Positions 26,255-34,631 of a stretch of DNA of 64,000 nucleotides are shown in pieces (position 1 is the stretch's first letter; each line of letters begins with the position of its first letter). This DNA is from CAYRGG01 sp964423745 (GTDB lineage: Bacteria; Pseudomonadota; Gammaproteobacteria; Competibacterales; Competibacteraceae), in contig CAYRGG010000018.1 of assembly GCA_964423745.1 (NCBI GenBank), positions 1-64,000 of the forward strand. Reading direction: 5' to 3'. Under the pieces are notes generated by a model. The model did no database searches. It was not told the DNA's origin and saw only the letters and a list, made by a program, of their open reading frames with translations. The position numbers were made by a program, and so were the translations under genes.

Positions 26255-26436
26255 AGAGGAGTCAATTAATTCGACACTTGTCAGCGAACAACTGTGAGTT
26301 ATTGAGAGAGGGATCCCGACATTCGATTTGGAAAAACACTGTAACAGGAAAAGTAACGGCAGTTCCACGACACAACGAGATAAAGGATTTGATGGCCCGT
26401 AAAATTTGCAAAGACCTTGATATTGATATGACATGA
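26251..26436 (+). CDS. hicA: HicA-family mRNA interferase toxin
   Basis: A small double-stranded-RNA-binding-like toxin that cleaves mRNA when freed from HicB. The 61-residue protein has the family pattern: SQLIRHLSANNCELLREGSR, the catalytic histidine in SRHSIW, and AVPRHNEIKDLMARKICKDL at the C-terminus. All expected residues are present, so the pair looks active. It overlaps hicB by four bases. Confidence 0.87.
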   Translation: MKRSQLIRHLSANNCELLREGSRHSIWKNTVTGKVTAVPRHNEIKDLMARKICKDLDIDMT

Positions 26437-26539
26437 CTGCCTTAACAACAGCTTCAACCGGACCGGGTTTCTCACTAGCTATTCAAAGCAGGCCGGTTAA
26501 GTGGAGTTTGTTAAAGTAGTTGATGCATCAAATAGATAA

Positions 26540-27148
26540 ATGACTATAAAGATTGTTACCGTCGCGGGAAAAAATCTAAAAGCTTATATTCCAGATCTAG
26601 CGCGTTTGCGTATTACCGTATTTCGTGAATACCCTTATCTCTACGATGGCACTGAAGCTTACGAAAAGGATTATTTGCAAACCTATATGGCTTCTGGTTC
26701 AGCCATGGCGGTGCTGGCCTTTGATGGCGATCACGTTATCGGTGCCTCCACGGGGATTCCCATGGCGGACGAAACCGCAGAGTTTAAGCAACCTTTTATC
26801 GAGAGCGGCATCAATCCAGAAACACTGTTTTACTGTGGTGAGTCGGTCTTACTGCCACACTACCGTGGTCGTGGAATCTACAAGCGGTTTTTTTCAGAGC
26901 GAGAAAACTATGCGCGGTCCTTAGGTTCTGTTGAAAAGAGCTGTTTCTGTACCGTTGTAAGACCAGACAATCATCCCCTTAAGCTGGAAGGTTACACGCC
27001 GCTGGATGCGGTCTGGAAACATTTTGGCTACCAGCCGAGAGCAGATCTCATAACCCATTATCCTTGGAAGGATATCGATCAGACACAATCCACCGATCAT
27101 CCCATGCTGTTTTGGATTAAAAGATTAGAGTTAATTACGGGGTCATAG
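26540..27148 (+). CDS. GNAT-family N-acetyltransferase, copy 1
   Basis: A GCN5-related acetyltransferase of 202 residues that would move an acetyl group from acetyl-CoA to an unknown amine. The fold shows in LARLRITVFREYPYLYDGT, the strand AMAVLAFDGDHVIGASTG, and the CoA-loop segment HYRGRGIYKRFF (R/Q-x-x-G-x-G/A). A close paralogue lies at 29230-29880. The two agree over almost the whole length, about three quarters to four fifths by eye, with many silent differences, so the duplication is not recent. A hairpin (27139-27160) overlaps the stop codon. Confidence 0.82.
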   Translation: MTIKIVTVAGKNLKAYIPDLARLRITVFREYPYLYDGTEAYEKDYLQTYMASGSAMAVLAFDGDHVIGASTGIPMADETAEFKQPFIESGINPETLFYCGESVLLPHYRGRGIYKRFFSERENYARSLGSVEKSCFCTVVRPDNHPLKLEGYTPLDAVWKHFGYQPRADLITHYPWKDIDQTQSTDHPMLFWIKRLELITGS

Positions 27149-27160
27149 ATGTATGACCCC
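27139..27160. terminator. Hairpin overlapping the stop of the first GNAT gene
   Basis: GGGGTCATA (27139-27147), loop GATG, TATGACCCC (27152-27160): a perfect 9-bp stem containing part of the stop codon. No T run follows, so it may be a weak or Rho-assisted terminator. A decayed version (ending TATGACCC) appears after the second GNAT copy near 29900. Confidence 0.45.
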
Positions 27161-27635
27161 ATTGCACACGACCATGAAGATTAAGCTTGATAGAAGCGAT
27201 GGTCGGGAAGTTCGCTATTAAAAAATCTATAAATGGCTCATGGGGGTTGCAAGGGATTTTCCAACCGGCGTCGCCCATTGACCGTGACCATAGACGCCTC
27301 TTTCAATACCTCAAAAGATCGGCTGTGATACGCCAGTTATTAGACGAGTTATTTTCCAACGTCAAATGATTGACCTATCGGGTTTGTTAGAATGCGACCC
27401 AAGCCAAAGTTATTAGTTATTGTTTTTATGATAAATTTTTATTTATGCCTAGATTGGCATGTTTTTTGTTTTGAGTCTCACTGATCGTTAACAAATTGTT
27501 ACAAATTAAGTCAGGGAGGCAATTGCGACAGAAAAATCGATGGATATAAAACTTTTTTAAGGTATTAGTTCTTTTCAATTCAATGATCTGATTTGACAGA
27601 TGTTTTAAAAAGAGTCTTATGATAACGAGGATGTA
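27149..27635. other. Intergenic region between GNAT copy 1 and the truncated gene
   Basis: About 490 AT-rich bases. A 30-codon frame at 27392-27484 encodes a hydrophobic peptide (PKLLVIVFMINFYLCLDW) that looks like a stray signal sequence. It is out of register with the following truncated gene and lacks a clear ribosome-binding site. Nothing else is supported. Confidence 0.45.
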
Positions 27636-28808
27636 TTGAAGGCGAAAGCTTATTTTAAAGCCGCCAATCTCAAGGAGTCTACGGACGAAACTAAGTTTTT
27701 CCGGGCAGCAACGATGATTGGATCCCTCGGGTTCGATGTGGAAGCAGACAGCAATGATGATGGATTGATGGATCTTGGCGATGTCATCGACGCGTTTGGC
27801 GGCAGTACCGAAGGCAGAAATTTGTGGGAAGGAATCGATATAACATTTCCGGACCCTCAAGAATCATCGGAATATGCTATGGCTACGGCGTCGCAGTCTG
27901 CGAGCACGTTGGCTGACGAATTACCCGAAAACGCACCGACGGTGCCAGAACTGCAAACCTTCTTGAAAGAGGTCGTCCGCCGGGATCTGGAAGAGGCTGT
28001 CGCCGTGTTAAAGGACGTAAACAATACGTTTCAAGTAACACGCACCCTGCCGCTTTTTGATGAGCCTGTGGAAATCGATTACAGTGATGTGCTGTTACTC
28101 AAAGGGGCAGCTGAAGCCCTGATCGGTGCAGTCGATATTGTTCTGGCCTATGATTTGGACGTTGACTACTCCGTCTCTACAATTCAGCAGGGCATTGAAG
28201 ACAACCCCAATATGTTGACTTTGAAAGACGCCGCACCGTTGGCTACTGCCAAAGAAGCCTGGCGCAATGCCGGTTATAGTCTGAAAAGTGCGCTTGAATA
28301 TATGCAAGCGGAAACGGATGATCAAAGTGATGATTTAGTTAGCTTGGCTAACCTTGAAAACGAAGTTTTCGATAATTCTATCGGAGTTGATGCATCCAAA
28401 ACCCTCATCGATCAATTTATTGCAAGTTTAGATGGTGCCCCTGCAAAGGTCAGTATCAGTGGTTTTAGTAACCCATCGGACATGGAAATAAATATTGGAC
28501 CGGTTTTTAGTAGTGATCTAAATTTGCGCTTGCTTTTGCCGAACTTCGAAGGAAATCAACCGACCGGTTTATTTCCGGATCCAACCTTTGGTAGTACTAT
28601 TATTGAAGTTGATGGCAAAAATCCTGATGAATATTGGAATCCAGACCTCGATGAAAATGGTACTTCCGATCGATTAGAGAAAAAGCCATCAGAGCGTTGG
28701 TGGGATGACTGTGAAGAGCGCGGAGAATCTTCTAATCCGCCGCCTGGATGGGTTAGAAACCCGAATGCTTGTCGTGATATATATAATTGGGAAAACGGGT
28801 ATTATTAA
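27636..28808 (+). CDS. EF-hand-bearing protein, probably 5'-truncated
   Basis: I do not recognise a named family with certainty. The 390 residues start abruptly in a helix (KAKAYFKAANLKES), with TTG as the only early start and an in-frame stop at 27606. There is no signal peptide, although the acidic, Cys-poor, calcium-site-rich make-up suits an exported protein. Two EF-hand-like loops are seen: DSNDDGLMDLGD (about 38-49) and DLDENGTSDRLE (near 340). The C-terminus has two cysteines that could pair (WDDCEERG and NACRDIY). I infer that the original N-terminus with its secretion signal was lost. Confidence 0.55.
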   Translation: MKAKAYFKAANLKESTDETKFFRAATMIGSLGFDVEADSNDDGLMDLGDVIDAFGGSTEGRNLWEGIDITFPDPQESSEYAMATASQSASTLADELPENAPTVPELQTFLKEVVRRDLEEAVAVLKDVNNTFQVTRTLPLFDEPVEIDYSDVLLLKGAAEALIGAVDIVLAYDLDVDYSVSTIQQGIEDNPNMLTLKDAAPLATAKEAWRNAGYSLKSALEYMQAETDDQSDDLVSLANLENEVFDNSIGVDASKTLIDQFIASLDGAPAKVSISGFSNPSDMEINIGPVFSSDLNLRLLLPNFEGNQPTGLFPDPTFGSTIIEVDGKNPDEYWNPDLDENGTSDRLEKKPSERWWDDCEERGESSNPPPGWVRNPNACRDIYNWENGYY

Positions 28809-28864
28809 GTCAACTATGGGTATCTCTATTAAAATTAGATAGATATTATTATCTTTTTTCGTGT

Positions 28865-29102
28865 CTGAGCATACCGCCAAAGTACGCGGTTTCGAACGTG
28901 GTAGGTTATCTTAAAGGCCAAGAGTGCCATCGCGATTGCTCGGCGCTTTGGAGGGCGGAAACGCAATTTCACCGGGGAGGTGTTCTGGTCCCGGGGCTAT
29001 TTTGTCTCCACCGTAGGTCTGGATGAGCAGATCGTTCGAGCCTACATCCGGGATCAGGAACGGGAGGATGAGCGTTATGATCAGATGAAGCTGAGCATGT
29101 AG
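28865..29102 (+). pseudogene. IS200-type transposase remnant (TnpA C-terminus), frameshifted
   Basis: One frame reads LSIPPKYAVSNVVGYLKG. After an extra C near 28918 the next frame reads KSAIAIARRFGG, then FWSRGYFVSTVGLDEQIVRA and YIRDQEREDERYDQMKLSM before a TAG. This is the C-terminal half of a Y1 (HUH) transposase of the IS200 group, with the catalytic tyrosine in YIRDQE. The HUH motif and the N-terminal half are missing. The element cannot move itself. Confidence 0.8.
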
Positions 29103-29155
29103 GATAGCCGCCTTGGGCGGCTCATGGTTTTAGGGCCCCTTTTGAGGGGCTCACC
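28865..29155 (+). mobile_element. IS200-like remnant including right-end hairpins
   Basis: After the transposase remnant come two hairpins: AGCCGCC/GGCGGCT (29106-29122) and GCCCCT/AGGGGC (29135-29150). They suit the right end of an IS200-type element, which is recognised through subterminal hairpins. The left end is lost together with the 5' half of the gene. Confidence 0.65.
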
Positions 29156-29229
29156 CAATTTTACGAACGACGCAAGTTCTTTTTGCGTAAGTCTTGATAG
29201 AGAAGAAATTAGCGTATATAGACTGACAG

Positions 29230-29880
29230 ATGTCGATTAAAACACTGATTGTGATAGGCAAAGCATTTGAAGCGTATATTCCAGATCTAGCGCGTTTGCG
29301 CATTACAGTCTTTCGTGAGTACCCCTACCTCTACGATGGCACTGAAGCCTACGAACAAGACTATTTGCAAACCTACATGGCTTCTGGTTCAGCTATGGCG
29401 GTGTTGGCCTTTGATGGGAGTCAGGTTATTGGCGCCTCCACGGGGATTCCCATGGCGGACGAAACCGCAGAGTTTAAGCAACCTTTTATGGATAAGGGCA
29501 TTGACCTGGAAACACTGTTTTACTGTGGTGAGTCGGTTTTATTGCCACGCTATCGTGGCAAAGGGATATATAAACAGTTCTTTTCGGGTCGGGAAGACTA
29601 TGCAAGGTCCCTGGGTAGTATTGAAAAGAGCTGTTTCTGCGCCATTGTAAGACCGGACAATCATCCCCTTAAACCGGAAGGTTACACGTCCCTCAATGCG
29701 ATCTGGAAGCATTTTGGTTATCAGTCCATAGCAAACCTCATAACCTATTATCCGTGGAAGGACATCGATCAAATGGAAATAACCCAGCATCCCATGATGT
29801 TTTGGGTAAAATCTTTGGAAGGCATCGTCGCGGCCGACACGCGCAAACTAACCCATGATCAAGACCCTCATCAGGTTTAA
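29230..29880 (+). CDS. GNAT-family N-acetyltransferase, copy 2
   Basis: Paralogue of the gene at 26540-27148, 216 residues. It shares the blocks PDLARLRITVFREYPYLYDG, YMASGSAMAVLAFDG, IGASTGIPMADETAEFKQP and YCGESVLLP. The CoA-loop reads RYRGKGIYKQFF. The N-terminal ten residues and the C-terminal extension (about 15 residues, Asp/His-rich) differ from copy 1. It begins shortly after the IS200 remnant and is convergent with the haem-protein gene. Substrate unknown. Confidence 0.82.
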   Translation: MSIKTLIVIGKAFEAYIPDLARLRITVFREYPYLYDGTEAYEQDYLQTYMASGSAMAVLAFDGSQVIGASTGIPMADETAEFKQPFMDKGIDLETLFYCGESVLLPRYRGKGIYKQFFSGREDYARSLGSIEKSCFCAIVRPDNHPLKPEGYTSLNAIWKHFGYQSIANLITYYPWKDIDQMEITQHPMMFWVKSLEGIVAADTRKLTHDQDPHQV

Positions 29881-29918
29881 CCGCGCAAGGGGGGTAACCC
29901 TATATGACCCTTTTCATT

Positions 29919-32426
29919 TTATTGGCTTGCGTCGAGGCGTGAAGGTGTATTAAGGGTTACCGGAGCCGGAGCAATAATGGGTAACGGGGGGTTTACAATG
30001 ACTACTGGCGTCCGCCCCGGACAGCCGAGTTTGCTGTCACTGGAAAGATCAAAACGAGCACCTTCCATGATCCATCGCAGGATTTTGGCACGCCGGTTAA
30101 CGTCGCCAGAATTGCCCTGATTGCTAAACCCGCTGACTGTTTGATTCCAATGGTGATGCCCCGCTGATTTTTTTAATATCAGGCTGTTCTCGGGGTCATT
30201 GCAGTTGATCCGGGTCAACATTTGATTGAAAGCATAAGATTTCCAAATGGCATCGTTTTCTCCCCGGGGTTGATCAAAATCTCGCAGCATGAAGATGCCT
30301 TCAGCTCTGCTCATCACACCGCCATTACTATGGCAATGGATACAAGACAAAGGGGTTGATGAGCGGGTTGATGGATAGTTTGTAATGAGTAGGTCATAAA
30401 TATCGTCGGTACTCGCACTATTATCCGAGAAAACCAAGGGTTTTAGTGTGCTATCTGACCACAGTTGACCTTGAATAATGTCATTATAAGTGGCGAAGTC
30501 GTTGGATACCGACAGGCGGATGCGGTAGGGGCTGGTTCCTGCTGTTCGGATGTCTGCTGAGGCGTCGGGATCCAAATCGAAGGTGGCCAGGGCGCTGCGA
30601 TTATTGTCGATGGTGGGGAGATCGCCAGGGGCGCTTTGCATAATCCAACGAATTTGTGAAGCAAATGAGCTAGGACCTGCATTTAAGCGAACCTTAAGGC
30701 CCTCCTGCACGTCCATAAACAGATATTCGTCGATGGGGAAGCTATCTTGAAAGAACCGAGCGCCAGCAATGCGAGCTAGCGGTCGTCCTGGCCGACGCAG
30801 GTCGCCAAAGTCAAATCGGGCTATGTTGGGGTAAACCGATGCGGGTGGATCTTGATAGGCTTTACCGGCAAACAGCTCATCGTCGAGAATTTTCGGTTGG
30901 TTGCTACGCCAGAACAATTCGTAGGTTTGTTTAGCTAGCGGCATAAGCCCCTGATCATACACGAGACTCTCGATTTCATCCCGATAACCTTTGAAAGCGT
31001 TATAGGTGCCAAATTCTAGGGAAGCTTCCAGCTGCTCCCCCTGGAACACCGGGTGACCACTGTTGTTATAAGTGCCCCGTTGATTGTGGCAGGCTCGGCA
31101 ACTGGGCGCGACTACTTTTAGATAAAGTTCACTCTTATCCCCGTCGGATGTGTTTTGCCAACCACGCGGTACAAAACCGCCATCAAAGGTCTCGTTGGGC
31201 ATACCGTCACCGCCGTACCAGCCGTTGATCAAAACCTTGGCAGCGCTAGTGGGATTAGTCCCAAATACGGCTGCATTGAGCTTTTTAAACTCCGCTTCTT
31301 GCGTCTGCCGAGTCAAACTGGGATGGAACTTATAAGTGTCTAAATCCCAGGGAATCCACTTGGCGCCAGTATCTCCCTGGTCCTCGTAGGTAGCAATGCT
31401 ACCGTGAAAACCGCCCTGTTTTGGCTTACCGCCATGGCACACATTACACAGACCCGGTACGTATTTCTCACCCCGCCCGTCCAGATCTATCTTAGTCAAG
31501 CGTTCTCCAGTGGCGCCAAACACATAGAACGTAGTGAACTTAGGTGCGCTGGGATCATTCTCGGGTGCTCGGTATTCCATGGCGACTGTGGCGATCAGGT
31601 TAGTATTATTGATGGCGTCTGCTAAGGTGGGATAATTTTGTACATAGGACGCCACATCCCCATTGGAGCGGGTTTTGACGAACATGCTCCGGCCAAAATT
31701 CAAATCCGCCCCATTTAAATAAACCGCGTGGGCGTCCTCCGCACCCGAAAAAGAAAATCCATTGACTGCTTTCCAATCATCAAAGGTTGTGCGGCGGTCA
31801 AAGGGATCTATCACTTTATAGTAAGCCTGGGCGTTTTGTTCGCTGCCCCGAAACACGCTGTGGGAGGAGTAGAGAGGAAAACTCAAAAACCTGTTTAGAT
31901 CCGGAGGCGTTGGGGACACCAAGAGGTGATCTATATTAGGGCCATTGTCGGTCACGGTTTCTGCCCGAATAATATTAAATCCGGCGTCGAGCTTGGCAAA
32001 CACCGATATGGTCTGCCAATTATCAAATTGTTGTGTGGATGGAAAAACTAACTCCGATATGATGAGAATACCATCGTTGCCGACTATATTAAGGAGCCGA
32101 TCATCCGCGGTGCCAAACGCATAACGGAATTCCAATTGATAAAGCCCTGCTGTTTCAACCTCCACATCCCATTCAATAAACCCGTGGTCGGTATAATCTA
32201 CATAACCGGTACCGGTATAACCGCCGTGGTTTGTCCGTATACCCGCGCCGCTAAACCGGGCTTGTTCGGCTTCCAAGGGCTCCACGATAAGCTCAACAGC
32301 ACCATTAGTAGTGGGCGGTAAACCCAGCAGTGATAAGGTTAGTGCAAGCCAAAACCCACTAAAAATTTTTAGAGGGTTACCCTGGCTTAGGATATGTTGT
32401 TCTACCGTGTCTAATTTTTTTATCAT
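29919..32426 (-). CDS. Exported protein with a CBM6/35-like domain and three haem-c motifs
   Basis: An 835-residue protein with a hydrophobic export signal (about 18-42). An N-terminal beta-sandwich follows (about 45-165: EAEQARFSGAGIRTNHGGYT, YVDYTDHGFIEWDVEVETAG), which resembles carbohydrate-binding modules of family 6/35. Three CxxCH motifs follow: CNVCH (about 326), CRACH (about 443) and CIHCH (about 695). Haem would be attached covalently in the periplasm. The wide spacing of the haem sites argues against a compact multihaem cytochrome. Role unknown: possibly electron transfer or oxidation of a surface-bound polymer. Plant-type or known oxidase domains were not recognised. Confidence 0.72.
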   Translation of the reverse strand: MIKKLDTVEQHILSQGNPLKIFSGFWLALTLSLLGLPPTTNGAVELIVEPLEAEQARFSGAGIRTNHGGYTGTGYVDYTDHGFIEWDVEVETAGLYQLEFRYAFGTADDRLLNIVGNDGILIISELVFPSTQQFDNWQTISVFAKLDAGFNIIRAETVTDNGPNIDHLLVSPTPPDLNRFLSFPLYSSHSVFRGSEQNAQAYYKVIDPFDRRTTFDDWKAVNGFSFSGAEDAHAVYLNGADLNFGRSMFVKTRSNGDVASYVQNYPTLADAINNTNLIATVAMEYRAPENDPSAPKFTTFYVFGATGERLTKIDLDGRGEKYVPGLCNVCHGGKPKQGGFHGSIATYEDQGDTGAKWIPWDLDTYKFHPSLTRQTQEAEFKKLNAAVFGTNPTSAAKVLINGWYGGDGMPNETFDGGFVPRGWQNTSDGDKSELYLKVVAPSCRACHNQRGTYNNSGHPVFQGEQLEASLEFGTYNAFKGYRDEIESLVYDQGLMPLAKQTYELFWRSNQPKILDDELFAGKAYQDPPASVYPNIARFDFGDLRRPGRPLARIAGARFFQDSFPIDEYLFMDVQEGLKVRLNAGPSSFASQIRWIMQSAPGDLPTIDNNRSALATFDLDPDASADIRTAGTSPYRIRLSVSNDFATYNDIIQGQLWSDSTLKPLVFSDNSASTDDIYDLLITNYPSTRSSTPLSCIHCHSNGGVMSRAEGIFMLRDFDQPRGENDAIWKSYAFNQMLTRINCNDPENSLILKKSAGHHHWNQTVSGFSNQGNSGDVNRRAKILRWIMEGARFDLSSDSKLGCPGRTPVVIVNPPLPIIAPAPVTLNTPSRLDASQ

Positions 32427-32890
32427 GGCTTAATTATAGTATGTGGCTTACACATTAATTGTAATTAAAAACTTTTTCAAAGCTTCTTGATAAACTCCTC
32501 TGTAAAACCAATGGGGATTTGAGCAGCTCATTTGCTTAAATCTACAGTTTCAATGCCAAGCCAAGCGACTCATGGTTACCTAGTGGAGCATTTCTACAGG
32601 TCTCTCTGCAGTGAAAAAAGTCACAAACAAACTGTGAAAAATTCACCAAAATAGGCCGATTCCGAGGTAAGCTGAGGTAAGAGGTTGGGTCTAGAAGCAG
32701 TGCTGTTTTGAATACGGCTTAAGGCAGGGTTTCGTTAGCAAAACATTGGAACGCAGTACATGCAAACCAAGTTCTAATTGGTATTAGTTGCAGAACTCGC
32801 TGGGCATTTTGCAGGTAACTTTCCAAATCGTGTATGTCACTACCTTGTACTAGGTGCAAAAAAAACCAGCACCACGACAATTGCTAGAAG
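32427..32890. other. Intergenic region
   Basis: 464 bases upstream of the haem-protein gene and after the MEKHLA gene. No open frame with a ribosome-binding site, repeat or strong hairpin was found. Confidence 0.5.
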
Positions 32891-33385
32891 TCAGTCAACA
32901 GCGTTTGCAAGGAAAGTCCACCGGGGAAACATTGCCGCCTGACCGCGATAGTGGTGGGTTTTCTCATCCATGAGATTCCATACAATGACTTTGCTGATTA
33001 AAAACCGTTTACCCGTTTTACTGATTCTGATGCCGGAATAATTGTCAATAAAACCTTTCGCGCTAACAGCTTTTAGTAGTATTGTCCGTTCCGATCGGTT
33101 TTGGGGTTCTGCGGATTGGCGCGATGGTAGAGTCGTGAACTCTTTCCAAGACATTTCAAAGAGTTTCAGGGCAACTCGGTTAGCGTAATTAAACACAGGA
33201 TCTTCCGCTGTATCATGGGAGACCACAGCAAAGGGCGCGTAAAAAAGCGCCTGGGCTGTTTCTCTATCAGTCCTGCTCTGCCTAATAAGATCGCGCCCAG
33301 TAAAGTGCCAGAAACTATGGCGTAGCAAAGCTACATGTGTTTCCAGATAAGCGTTCTGTGCACTGGGTTCAGTAAAAAATGTCAC
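32891..33385 (-). CDS. MEKHLA-domain protein
   Basis: A 164-residue cytoplasmic protein matching the MEKHLA domain, a PAS-related fold first described at the end of plant HD-ZIP III factors and also found alone in bacteria. Typical blocks are LLRHSFWHFTGRDL, FAVVSHDTAEDPVFNYAN, LFEMSWKEFTTLPSR and SAEPQNRSER. The ligand and role are unknown. The GTG start lies seven bases after the serA stop codon, so it is probably the last gene of a serC-serA transcript. Confidence 0.8.
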   Translation of the reverse strand: MTFFTEPSAQNAYLETHVALLRHSFWHFTGRDLIRQSRTDRETAQALFYAPFAVVSHDTAEDPVFNYANRVALKLFEMSWKEFTTLPSRQSAEPQNRSERTILLKAVSAKGFIDNYSGIRISKTGKRFLISKVIVWNLMDEKTHHYRGQAAMFPRWTFLANAVD

Positions 33386-33392
33386 TGCTTGA

Positions 33393-34559
33393 TTACAAAG
33401 CCCGTACTCTTAAAACCCCTTCGATGGCGCCTATTTCATCGATGGCGCTTTGCGGTAGGGGTAGTTCCATGTCCACCAAGGTACAGGCAATTTCCCCCCG
33501 AGAGCGATTCAATAAATCGAGAATATTGATATCGGCATTGGCGATAGCTTTGGAAATACGTTCGATCATATGGGGAACGTTGGAGTTCACCACCAGCAGA
33601 CGATAGCCATCGCTGCTCCGAGGCATGGTCATCTCAGGAAAATTCACCGAATTACGGATGGTCCCATGTTCTAAATAATCGCGTATTTGGTCAGCCACCA
33701 TAACAGCGCAGTTTTCTTCAGCTTCTTCAGTGGATGCGCCAAGGTGGGGTAGGGGGATGACCCGGGGATGGGATTTAAGGAGGTTATCGGGAAAATCGCA
33801 CACATACGCCTTCATTTTCTCCGCGTTAATGGCTTCGTACACCGCTTCGTGGTCGATGATGCCTTGTCGGGAAAAATTTAATAGCGTAATGCCAGGTCGG
33901 CTTATACGCAGACGTTTAGCATCGATAAGGCCCCGGGTTGAATCAGTCAAGGGAACGTGCAAGCTGACAAAGTCTGATTGAGCCAGCACGTCATCCACGC
34001 TAAGCACTTTCTCCACTTGGGAAGCCAGTTGCCAAGCGTTAGTGACCGTAATATGGGGGTCATAACCAATAACCCGCATCCCTAAGGCAATCGCGGCATT
34101 AGCCACTTTTACGCCAATAGCACCTAGGCCAATGACTCCCAAGGTGCGGTTGGGCAACTCGACGCCCACAAAGCGTTTTTTCCCGCTCTCCACTTGTTGG
34201 GTAATTTCTTTGTCGGTGCCCTCTAGATGACGGACAAAATCCCGAGCAGGGCCAATATTGCGCGCTGCCATCAACATGCCCACCAGGACCAACTCTTTGA
34301 CGGCGTTGGCATTGGCCCCTGGGGTATTGAAGACGGGAATTCCGCGGCTGGTGAGTTGATCGACAGGGATATTGTTAACGCCTGCCCCGGCTCGTCCTAC
34401 CGCTTTGAGGGATTCCGGCAACGGCCACTCGTGCATATTTGCAGAACGCACCAACACCGCATCGGGGTGTTGGATTTCCGAGGCTACCTCATAGCGATCC
34501 CGGGTTAAGCGGTCCAAACCCGCCACTCGAATATTATTCAACGTGAGAATTTTGTACAT
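33393..34559 (-). CDS. serA: D-3-phosphoglycerate dehydrogenase
   Basis: Oxidises 3-phosphoglycerate to 3-phosphohydroxypyruvate with NAD, the first step of serine synthesis in the cytoplasm. The 388 residues include the substrate-binding N-terminal domain (VGRAGAGVNNIPVD), the NAD-binding GLGAIGVKVANAA (about 142-154), and the catalytic Arg, Glu and His, the last in PLPHLGASTEEAEEN. A short C-terminal ACT-like domain follows (about 318-388). It is the short form of about 390 residues, not the 410-residue E. coli type. It follows serC by about 70 bases. Confidence 0.95.
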   Translation of the reverse strand: MYKILTLNNIRVAGLDRLTRDRYEVASEIQHPDAVLVRSANMHEWPLPESLKAVGRAGAGVNNIPVDQLTSRGIPVFNTPGANANAVKELVLVGMLMAARNIGPARDFVRHLEGTDKEITQQVESGKKRFVGVELPNRTLGVIGLGAIGVKVANAAIALGMRVIGYDPHITVTNAWQLASQVEKVLSVDDVLAQSDFVSLHVPLTDSTRGLIDAKRLRISRPGITLLNFSRQGIIDHEAVYEAINAEKMKAYVCDFPDNLLKSHPRVIPLPHLGASTEEAEENCAVMVADQIRDYLEHGTIRNSVNFPEMTMPRSSDGYRLLVVNSNVPHMIERISKAIANADINILDLLNRSRGEIACTLVDMELPLPQSAIDEIGAIEGVLRVRAL

Positions 34560-34631
34560 AGTCCCCTAAGACGAGTTAGCTCATGGAGAAAGAAAACGAT
34601 AAAGTCAGAATAAAGATTGGTAGACGTCACA

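Noticed and set aside
27187..27369. 60-codon plus-strand frame after GNAT copy 1
   Set aside because: A short frame (FAIKKSINGSWG) resembling a DUF1508 start, but the rest does not fit and no ribosome site is seen.
27426..27860. 144-codon minus-strand frame
   Set aside because: Antisense to the truncated EF-hand gene, with unlikely composition (many Cys, Ile, His).
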